A stretch of DNA of 15,399 bases from contig ML976977.1 of assembly GCA_010015675.1 (NCBI GenBank), positions 1,752,355 to 1,767,753 on the forward strand, written 5' to 3'. The stretch comes from Byssothecium circinans (taxonomy: Eukaryota > Ascomycota > Dothideomycetes > Pleosporales > Massarinaceae). Positions 8,614 through 15,399 of the stretch are shown in pieces; the first letter of the stretch is position 1, and each line of letters begins with the position of its first letter. The position numbers were made by a program, and so were the translations under genes. The notes beneath the pieces are model-generated. The model saw only the letters and a program-made list of their open reading frames with translations, was not told the DNA's origin and searched no databases.

Positions 8614-9920
8614 AGAGGCAGAGACGTCTGAAGCGTGGACAGCACGGAGGCCCGAGATGCACGCAACCGAATAATGGCGGTCAACGGCCAACGGTCAACG
8701 GCAAGGCCAAATTACAGACACACGCTTGGCTTGACACGACACGACACGCCCAAAGTGGCCGCAGGCAGCGGGGATGACTCGCCGTCGCAGCAGAGACTAT
8801 GGCGCGCGAGCTGCGGGTGCATTTGCATTTGCGGGCAGACGGCAGTGAATGGGCGGCACTGGGGGTGCTTGTAGGAGGATGCTTCACTAGCAGAAGGTGA
8901 CGAAATCATAAATGCATCCGAAAGCAAAGCCGGCAAAACAGCCACCGCAGGTAATCCTCCATCGTCCTGCAGCGCCAACACAGCACAAGGAACATCACCA
9001 TTCGTCACGCCGTCAGCTGAGCCGGCAATCACATTCACTGTCTCCCACGCTGCCAGTAAATTCCCGCTTTTGATAGGGCTGGCCGGCCCTCATGCGCTCA
9101 TCCGGTCTGGCCATAAAGTTATAAACCTGCATCGCCCGCAGAAGAAAATAATATAATGCCTGCGGCGTGCGTGTCTTCCACGACTGCGAGCCCGACACGT
9201 GCCATCCCATGCTCCCGCCTCTGCACGCCGTCAAAAGCATGTGAGAGGCCGTAGAGACCAGACCATGCATCTAGATTGATTTCGTTCCTCGCCTCAGCGC
9301 GGGCAGCTTCCGGGCCGTACCACGGCGCCAACGTCAGCCAGGCCAGGCACATTCCACATTCATTACTAATAGCAATATATTATGTCCATGGATCCGGAGC
9401 ACGTCCGTTCAGTTCCGCTCAGTTCCGTTCACATGCAGCGTAGCAGTCAAGTCCAACTCGTACGGCTGAAGCAGCGCTTTCCCGAGGTCGACTGGGTAGA
9501 CGGCTTACGAGGACTCAAACACGTCCGACTCGGGTGGGATGCCCTCAAACAGCTGTTGCCCTGGCACCTTGTATTGTCTAGACTCTATAGCAGGGGATGC
9601 GATGGTAAGCTGTGCGTGGAACCCTGGTATTGGACAGCAAGCGAACTGGTTTGCAGTCTGACAAGAGCCGGCTGTTTATTTACCTGTTTATTATATTCGA
9701 CTTGAATCACCTACTTCCTAATATGCACATTTAGGCGAAGTCTAAAGGTAGAGAAAGGGTACTTGAGAGGGTTTCATTGACGCTTCCCCCACCCTGACTC
9801 CTCCTTTGCTATTGCTAAACAGCTGACAGATATATATACCAGGTACTATCAGACTTAGCTACGGGCTAAGCGTTGGATAGCTCTGCACTACCATGGTACT
9901 TCATGTCCCCGTAAGGCAGA

Positions 9921-9963
9921 CCTAACTGTGGGTGGTCCCTTGCACAGACTCGTCCACAGTAGG
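9921..9963. repeat. Imperfect inverted repeat, potential hairpin
   Basis: CCTAACTGTGG (9921-9931) pairs with CCACAGTAGG (9954-9963) with one unpaired base, around a 22-nt loop. Inside, GGTCCCT and AGGGACT could also pair in an alternative fold. A smaller perfect hairpin lies just upstream (9854-9870). It might be a structured RNA or a transposon relic; the sequence alone does not decide. Confidence 0.5.
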
Positions 9964-9994
9964 GACTTGAAACAGTTGCTCTACCCGTGAGTTA
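9962..9994 (-). other. tRNA-like box A and box B motifs, too close for a real tRNA
   Basis: On the minus strand, 9994-9978 reads TAACTCACGGGTAGAGC, two mismatches from the tRNA box A consensus TAGCTCAGNGGTAGAGC. After about five bases, 9973-9962 reads GTTTCAAGTCCC, close to box B (GGTTCGANTCC) with a G-to-A at the CpG. A tRNA needs about 30 more bases between the boxes, and the flanks do not form acceptor or T stems. It may be a deleted tRNA, a tRNA-derived SINE head, or chance. Confidence 0.2.
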
Positions 9995-10280
9995 TTCCAT
10001 CTCCTTATATGCTCTTATCAAAAATGTTTCATTATTTCTAAGCCTCTCTCCCGCAGTTTGTTTTCGTTTTATAGGTCCAGGCGTATCATACCATGGTACT
10101 GTATGCACGGTTCATATTCTCTTGGATGGCTGCATGGTAATCTATCAACCAATCAGAGGAGCAATCTCGCCTCAAAGCAAGTAAATCTCATCTCGATCTC
10201 CTCCATGCCATTCCAATCCTAAACGTACTTTTTTCCAAGACCCTAAGAGAACATGCACCACAGCCTTCCCCTCCCCCACC

Positions 10281-11174
10281 TTAAATGCCCTCTCTGAGAA
10301 AACTGCTAGCGGAATTATCTATCAAAGTCACCCTGAAATTATCCGGCGCAGTTGGCTTGTCCCAGTTCAAGCCCATGAACTCAAAGATCCCACGGACACT
10401 CCGGGGAAGACCAAAAACCGCGTCTTGCGCAAAGATGGACATCTTCTTTCTCAGCGCAGCGGTTAGCATAGTCATGTGCGTAAACATGAGGAGATCGTCC
10501 GAGTCCATACGGAGGCCGACGCGTGCACTGGGGTGGGCTCGGCAGAAATCAGCGAGAGGGTCGATCTGGGTTAGTTCCCAGGTGACGTCCATCTAGGATA
10601 GGTCATAGGGGTCGATTGCGGCTTGCTTCAACGCTTCTTTCGTCGACATTACGTCTGGTGGCGGACGGACAACTTCGTCGTCCATGATATCGGTGATTTT
10701 GGCTTTGGAGGAGGGCGAGCACATGGAGAGGAAGAGGACGCTGGCCCGCATACCGTAGGTCGCGAAGTCGGTGGGTTGGCTACCTCTGGGAAAGTAGAGC
10801 GTTTTATTCCCGAGGCCCATGCCTCGAGTCTCGAAGTGGAGTTGGCGGCAGACATACTTGAGCGGGCTGAGTTCCTGCGGTGTGTCCTGAGCGCGAATGT
10901 CGGAACCTTTCCTATAGGGTTGGTATTGGTAGAGGCGGAAGACTGTCTTGCCATGTGTCTTGTCCGGTCGAACGTCTACGATGTCGTCGCTGAACACGTA
11001 GTTGTATATTCTGTTGCGCAGTTCGGGGGCCAGACGGAGAAACCGCGTGGTCTGGTTGCGTTGAGTGGCGGCTTCGCGCTCATGCGCCGTTTTCAGATTG
11101 GCGGAGAGGTTCATGGTCGTTTCGAGGGTCTTTGCGGAAGACGAAAGCAGTGACTCTGGCACTTGGGTCTCCAT
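10281..11174 (-). CDS. F-box-like protein with an in-frame TAG (60-nt intron or nonsense mutation)
   Basis: An ATG at 11174 opens 193 codons ending in a TAG at 10593-10595; the same frame resumes directly with ATG GAC and runs 103 more codons to a stop at 10281. Residues 44-62 (RFLRLAPELRNRIYNYVFS) are the LPxELRNxIYxY start of the F-box-like domain abundant in Pezizomycotina; YVCRQLHFETRGMGLGNKTL (about 107-126) matches its second conserved block. The downstream half carries FCRAHPSARVGL, matching FCHDNPNVCVAI in the divergent neighbour, so both halves are one gene. A 60-nt phase-0 intron (10652-10593; weak donor GTAATG, TGAC 10 nt before acceptor CTAG) would remove the stop and give 277 aa. 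Alternatively TAG is a CAG (Gln) mutated C to T; reading through gives 297 codons, close to the neighbour's 290. The removed segment looks like protein, which favours nonsense slightly. The role is unknown; such proteins may act as SCF adaptors. Confidence 0.65.
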
Positions 11175-11523
11175 CTCGACGTTGTGGATGGGGTTGCTCG
11201 AGATGGCTACGATCGGGACACTGATAAGGTTGCAGGCGAGATGGTGCGTGTTGATTAAGAGAGATTCAAGTGTGGGCGATGTCGGTTGCTGTGCGTGGAC
11301 GAGGATATTTATACGGAGGACGCAGCTGGGAAACTCCCAGCGCCGTCACCTGACTGCGCGTCATTCACAGGCTTGGCATGACGAAGCTCCGCCGAACCAG
11401 CGCGCAACCGAACCAAACAGACCCCCTTCCGTCCCACGAGATTAAATCCATCCACACACCCACCACGAAACCTAACCCTCTCTCACTGACCAAAACAGCA
11501 CCTCACAACCCCCAACCCACAAC
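11175..11523. promoter_or_regulatory. Shared divergent promoter region (349 bp)
   Basis: The two F-box-like genes point away from each other across this interval. On the minus strand TATAAATA (11306-11313) lies about 135 bp before the ATG at 11174, a plausible TATA box. Towards the plus gene the sequence becomes rich in C, A and CT runs, as fungal leaders often are, and the ATG at 11524 has a good context (CACAACATG). Coordinate expression is possible but not shown. Confidence 0.5.
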
Positions 11524-12396
11524 ATGTTCCTCAACAAGCGTCAACCTTCCCGCAAACAGGTCGCTTACCTCACCAGGGAATTCCATTGGCGCAATCCCCT
11601 ACCCAACTCCAACTCCCCCGCCGTCAAGCGCACTCTACAACCTTCCTCTCGGTTTAAATGTGTCGTCCAAGCACCCGTGCCACTCAGCCAGAGCTCCCCT
11701 CTCCTCAACCTCCCCGGCGAACTCCTCAATGAGATCTACCGATACGCGTTCCAAGTCGACGAAGTCGAAGTAATCGCCAAAACAGGAGGTTTCACATTCT
11801 ACCTGCCAGACGGCGGGCCGAAGCACAACCAAATGAAAGCCGCCTGCCGGCAAATCTACCACGAAACGAAGAACTTCGGGCTGGGCCTCAACACACTGCG
11901 CTTCCGCACGCCTCGAGATTGCCTAAATTTCCTCGACATCCTCACGCCCCAGGAGCACTCCCTGCTCACACGCATCAACATCCTCGCTGACTTCGCCGTT
12001 CTCCCACCCGCCTCGTGCGCCCGCTACCTCTCCCGCTTCTGCCACGACAACCCGAACGTCTGCGTCGCAATCTATTCGCAGAAGAGCTTCCGCAACGCGG
12101 GAGACTACGAGTGTCTGTACAAGCAGTACGATATCAGCCTCGCGTTCCGCAAGGAATTCGTACAGCTGCCGTATGAGGCTGACTATGAGTTGCATGTCTC
12201 CCGGGACCGTGTGGAGAGATTGGCTAGGGACGTGTGGGAGGGGTATAGTCTGCCGGCGCCGCCTTTGCCGAGTAACTTCGTGGTGTTTCCAAGTATGGAG
12301 TGCGGGAAGCTGTCAATGCCGTTGATTGGACCGAAACAGCCTGGGGAAAAGCGGGATACTATCATGCTGATGGTCTGGTGGCGGAATGGGATTTGA
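11524..12396 (+). CDS. F-box-like domain protein, single exon, 290 aa
   Basis: An uninterrupted 290-residue ORF with ATG in good context. Residues 59-76 (PLLNLPGELLNEIYRYAF) form the F-box-like start motif; KAACRQIYHETKNFGLGLNT (105-124) is the second conserved block; FCHDNPNVCVAI (172-183) is the third. The first 55 residues are basic and unlike the neighbour. These fungal proteins occur in many copies in Dothideomycetes and Leotiomycetes and usually have no known partner; recruitment to SCF ubiquitin ligases is only inferred. The divergent minus-strand gene shares all three blocks but little else, so the pair are old paralogues rather than a recent duplication. No intron, membrane segment or signal peptide is seen. 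Gene certain, function not. Confidence 0.85.
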   Translation: MFLNKRQPSRKQVAYLTREFHWRNPLPNSNSPAVKRTLQPSSRFKCVVQAPVPLSQSSPLLNLPGELLNEIYRYAFQVDEVEVIAKTGGFTFYLPDGGPKHNQMKAACRQIYHETKNFGLGLNTLRFRTPRDCLNFLDILTPQEHSLLTRINILADFAVLPPASCARYLSRFCHDNPNVCVAIYSQKSFRNAGDYECLYKQYDISLAFRKEFVQLPYEADYELHVSRDRVERLARDVWEGYSLPAPPLPSNFVVFPSMECGKLSMPLIGPKQPGEKRDTIMLMVWWRNGI

Positions 12397-12712
12397 TGTG
12401 CGCTGGAGGTTTTGGGAGAGTAGGTTGTGGGTTTAAGATAGGTAAGGAGAAGGATGAAGGATATGGATGAACTAAAGAATGTAATGCATGTTGGATTTGG
12501 AACTGTTTCTCCGATGGCACAATCTGGCTGATCAGTACGGCGTACACAAGATAGCGTATCATGTGCCATAGTATATAATGCTTCTCTTTTTCTCAGCATG
12601 AGTAGCACACTTTTCCTCACACCGGTATTGCATCACCAAGCTTGAAATTCCCCACACTCCGGGACGTTCAAGAAATCAAACCTATACGAGCTGTCGCACA
12701 CTACCCTGGCCT
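12397..12712. other. Convergent 3' region, no gene seen
   Basis: This 316-bp stretch lies between the stop of the plus-strand F-box-like gene and the end of the broken minus-strand gene. It should contain the 3' untranslated region of the former. It has AT-rich patches near 12570-12590 (AGTATATAATGC). Minus-strand ORFs here have no recognisable features. Confidence 0.5.
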
Positions 12713-13163
12713 TTATCCCTCTCTCTCATGCAGCATCTTAAACAGCGTCTCGTAAACCCACCATGCACGTGACTTCCCAACACCAATCCCGTCGTTCCAC
12801 ACTCTACAAAGCTCCGCTGCTTCTCCCGTAACTGCATTCTTCAACCGGTCTGCATACCAAATGTAAACCCCCATAATAACTCCCAACCTCGACATACAAA
12901 ACACCTACAGAAGACCCTTATTCTTGATCAGATACTCCACCTCGTCCAACAGTAGACACATTCATTCATCTGGACTAAACCGCTCCCCACACACTCGCTC
13001 GCGTACTGCACAGCGAACCGGGGATGATTATGTGAGTCGCAAGTACGTACAGTATATAAATATATCCCGAAACGCCTTTTCCAAACTCGCGATAGTACAT
13101 TAGTTTTCCATATCCAAGAAGCTTCTCCAACGCGTTCAAGCCAGCTACGATGGGGACTCCGAC
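12713..13163 (-). pseudogene. Broken protein-coding gene or gene fragment, family not recognised
   Basis: Minus-strand sequence reads as protein but is interrupted. From 13163, after a TAG, one frame gives VGVPIVAGLNALEKLLGYGK, then MYYREFGKGVSGYIYI, ending at a stop at 12975. An overlapping frame from about 13005 gives ERFSPDE, TGA (12964-12962), LLLDEVEYLIKNKGLL, TAG (12907-12905), then 63 codons with VIMGVYIWYADRLKNA and a C-terminus AWWVYETLFKMLHEREG to a proper stop at 12713. The TGA and TAG are each one C-to-T change from CGA and CAG. A GTACGT donor near 13050 exists, but the acceptors I tried do not reach the second frame. The gene lies downstream of the F-box gene on the same strand. 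The reading is inferred from composition; chance, or a more complex exon structure, remains possible. I found no start codon. Confidence 0.4.
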
Positions 13164-13366
13164 CTACACCAAGGCACAAAGCACGTGCCCCCTTTCCCAC
13201 GAGTCATTCCATTATCAGCGGAAAACCACGCTCTCGCGTCAAAAGTCTAATACCTCATGGGTACATAGAATACTCTTCGATTCCCACACAGTATCCTAAG
13301 CAACTCTCCACTATCCATTCAAAATCTCTCTTTCCTTTCCAATACAATTCCCATCCCATCTCCACC

Positions 13367-14980
13367 TCACCCCACAGCTTCATCAACCAACTCCCCCCCA
13401 TAAACCGGCCAAACCCCCAACCTCAACCCCCACCTCTCCTCCCTCAAGAAAAACACCCTCGCGTCCCGCCCCACCGCCCCCCTCCAGGCCCCCAAAACCT
13501 CCGCATCAGGTCTCCACTCCCCCACGCGCCAGTACAAGCGATCCTCACCCATAAACTTCTCATCCGCCGGGACCGTGACAGCGCCGTTATAGCTCCGCGG
13601 CATCCCGCGTTTCAGGAACCAGACTTCTAGGTGCCGGGACATGCGTTCGTCGTTCCAGTGCACGGTGCCTTCTTCGCCGCGCGTGTTCTTGTGGCGCAGC
13701 AGGAAGCGGCGGAGGGACGGCGTGGTGGAGACGAAGTGCGCGGCGGAGAGGAGGAGTGTGGGGATGAGGGTGGGGTTGGGGAGCGTGCGGTAGAAGTTTG
13801 CGGTTGTGGGGGTTTGGTGGTGCGGGCCTTCTTCAGCGTTGTCGTCTTGGGCGGAGTCGGTTTCGTCCATGTCGGAGTCTTCGTCGTAGATTTCGACGAC
13901 TTCTATGTCTTCTTCTTCGTCGTCGTTTTCGCCGTTGCCGCTATCGGATTTCTCTAGTGCGAGCTTTTTGAAAAGCTCCTCGTCTTTGATGAAGAACCAT
14001 CTACTATCCGCAGTCTCAGTCGCGAAGTCTAGCTGGAAATCACTCAAGACTGGAAATTTTGGCAAGTCGGAGAAGATGGTCGGGGAGATGACAAGCGGGC
14101 CCGTGAGTCGGAGGACCTTGAGCGTGGGAAATGTGGCTAAGTGGTGTAGTATTTGGACGTACGGGTCCTTGATCGGCCGATCGTCCGACAAAAGGTAGTC
14201 TGGCTTACGGTCTTCGTCTTGGAGCATACCGGTGGAGATTGTCAGATTGAGTTCTTCCAGTTCCGACATCTTGATGCCGCAGATAGCATCACCCAATTCT
14301 GTACCAATTTAGCATCATCCCTGCGACGACATGGAGAAAAGAATCTCACCCTGCCGTTGCGCTCTCCGTTCCCGTGCGCCCGCGTCCTCGAAATCCCAGA
14401 GTTCTATATTAGCTCTCCGAACATTAGGCATCTTCTTGAGTAGCGCAATCACAGCCGACCGTCTCAAAGCAGACATTTTAGCCGAAGCATCGAAGATAAA
14501 CGTCCCCACTTGCGACACAGACGGTACAGAATCCGATAACCTCAAATCAAAAGCCTCCATATTCTCCCACCGAGCACACCAGAACCGCAGCGCCAGCGAC
14601 GGCAAATCATTCGCCCGGCGCGTAACATCCGCAAGAATGACAAAAAGTCGGTTAACAGCTTTTGAGAATTTTTCTGTGTCGTTCTGAGGAACTCGTTCGA
14701 TGTTCGTCCTCGTAGGCTGTTCATCGTCTTGCAATGCTTGTTGACGGCCAAAATCAACGTCGAGCCTGACAAGATGCCGTGCGCGACAAACATTCCTCCC
14801 CGCAAAAACCCCCTCTAAGTCATCAAAACTATCTTTCTGCACCTTCAGTTCGCGGAACGTTTGCTGCTCGACCGCGCCTTGCCACGGGTGCGAGATGCCC
14901 GCGTAGGCGCTGAGTCTCGCATTCTCGCCAGCGAGGCATTGCACGATCTCCGAAAGGATTTCGGGAGGTAGCGTGTCCAT
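13367..14980 (-). CDS. F-box protein, two exons, 520 aa
   Basis: Exon 1 (14980-14350) and exon 2 (14298-13367) join across a 51-nt intron (14299-14349; donor GTGAGA, branch-like GCTAAA, acceptor TACAG); the split codon reads Glu211, joining RRAQRQ to LGDAICG. The ATG at 14980 has A at -3. Residues 1-45 (MDTLPPEILSEIVQCL...) are an F-box, with the usual LPxEIL start. Further on, FSKAVNRLFVILAD (about 105-120), LPSLALRFWC and SVPSVSQVGTFIFD follow the pattern of a large family of Pezizomycotina F-box proteins. LEELNLTI and LKVLRLTGPL look like degenerate leucine-rich repeats. An acidic Glu/Asp stretch (about 332-366) interrupts the second half. F-box proteins bind Skp1 and recruit substrates to SCF ubiquitin ligases; the substrate here cannot be told. 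The promoter is squeezed against AT-rich repeat sequence that starts only about 85 bp upstream of the ATG. Confidence 0.85.
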
Positions 14981-15065
14981 TTCTGGGTGATTTCACGACA
15001 ACGCAGAGATCTGGAGGGAGGTTGAGTGGAAGTTGTTTGAACTTTGCGTTGAGGTGGCGGTTGTC

Positions 15066-15399
15066 CCTAAGGCTTAGGTAAGCGCTTACTTTAACGTGTT
15101 TTACCGAGGATGACCCCGAAACGCCCGCAACGGCGAAACGCCCGATCTTTTACTAGGAAAATTAAAGAAAATAAGCAACTTTAAAGCTATATAACTCTTT
15201 AACTAACGTAAAGCACCACCGAACCGCCCACACCACCGAACCGCTCAAAAGCTTGGCAAGGAAAATCAAATATTCAACCCTTAATAACAATTTAAATGTA
15301 AGAGCTATTAAGCTGAAATTTTAAATACAGATATATATAATATAGATCTAAAAGGTTATAAAAAGATATTCTAGGATTTCTAATTTCTTAGTAAGCTAT
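15066..15399. repeat. Probable edge of a RIP-affected repeat or transposon, open to the right
   Basis: The boundary starts with CCTAAGGCTTAGG (15066-15078, 6+1+6 inverted repeat) overlapping the perfect 12-bp palindrome GTAAGCGCTTAC (15078-15089). Two direct-repeat pairs follow, both with 17-bp period: CGAAACGCCCG at 15117 and 15134, and CACCACCGAACCGC at 15214 and 15231, sharing a CGAA(A/C)CGC core. From about 15145 the sequence turns AT-rich, with many TA steps and no ORF. This composition jump is typical of repeats hit by RIP in ascomycetes. The element type is not identifiable and its other end is outside the window. Confidence 0.55.

Larger units (their letters stand above)
8490..10280. 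other. Long intergenic region upstream of VAC7, no supported gene
   Basis: Nearly 1.8 kb lie between the VAC7 start and the stop of the next minus-strand gene. The VAC7-proximal 200 bp should be its leader and promoter. A tandem 10-bp repeat, AGTTCCGCTC then AGTTCCGTTC (9411-9430), a 6-bp hairpin (CTTAGC/GCTAAG, 9854-9870), a longer hairpin (9921-9963) and a tRNA-like motif pair (9962-9994) are visible. ACCATGGTACT occurs twice (about 9890 and 10090). ORFs at 9013-9270 (-) and 9382-9705 (+) are open but carry no motif I recognise and are not called. Confidence 0.5.

Noticed and set aside
7780..8691. 303-codon minus-strand ORF overlapping VAC7 exon 1 in another frame
   Set aside because: It has His/Arg/Ala-rich shadow composition and does not connect to the Vac7 lumenal domain.
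9013..9270. 85-codon minus-strand ORF upstream of VAC7
   Set aside because: It is open with plausible composition but has no motif, no intron signal and no support from neighbours.
9382..9705. 107-codon plus-strand ORF starting MSMDPEHVRS
   Set aside because: Its start lies in a short tandem repeat (AGTTCCG units) and no family is recognisable; too weak to call.
13046..13066. TATATAAATATAT as a promoter
   Set aside because: It lies inside the broken coding sequence and no ORF starts suitably downstream on either strand.
13631..13957. Val/Phe-rich plus-strand ORF resembling a membrane protein
   Set aside because: It is antisense to the acidic Glu/Asp stretch of the F-box protein, which reads as Val/Phe on the other strand.
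1..15399. CRISPR array, secondary-metabolite cluster, phage or integrated virus
   Set aside because: No spaced identical repeats, no synthase or tailoring enzymes, and no viral or integrase-like ORF were seen on either strand.

Overview
The window reads as nuclear DNA of a filamentous ascomycete, most likely a Dothideomycete. Genes are monocistronic and mostly on the minus strand. The four predicted spliced genes each have one short GT-AG intron (51-88 nt) that keeps the frame. The products include fungal types (Vac7, a small CUE protein, F-box and F-box-like proteins), and the right edge turns into AT-rich, TpA-rich sequence of the kind left by repeat-induced point mutation (RIP). No bacterial, viral or CRISPR features are seen. 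The class assignment is inference from gene style, not a database match.

Layout, left to right. 1-300: a small minus-strand ORF of unknown function with a good TATA box, overlapping a cluster of palindromes. 1197-1833 (-): a two-exon gene for a predicted 182-residue mitochondrial protein, with a perfect 45-bp tandem duplication in its charged tail. 2807-3611 (-): a two-exon, 239-residue Gly/Gln-rich protein whose small second exon encodes a CUE-type ubiquitin-binding domain. 3612-5405: a long gap with a microsatellite hairpin and a weak coding-like stretch. 5406-8489 (-): a two-exon VAC7 homologue of 998 residues, the most confidently named gene here. 8490-10280: a long gap with hairpins and a tRNA-like box A/box B pair. 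10281-11174 (-) and 11524-12396 (+): two divergently transcribed, distantly related F-box-like proteins sharing a 349-bp promoter region; the minus-strand copy carries an in-frame TAG that is either inside a 60-nt intron or a nonsense mutation. 12713-13163 (-): coding-looking but broken sequence, probably a decayed gene. 13367-14980 (-): a two-exon, 520-residue F-box protein. 15066-15399: palindromes, 17-bp-period direct repeats and AT-rich DNA, probably the edge of a RIP-affected repeat.

The genes do not form a metabolic cluster. Vac7 belongs to vacuolar PI(3,5)P2 control; the CUE and F-box proteins both relate to ubiquitin biology, but nothing shows they act together. I did not find a convincing new biological system. 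The best leads are the broken gene at 12.7-13.2 kb, the in-frame TAG in the divergent pair, and the repeat boundary at the right edge.
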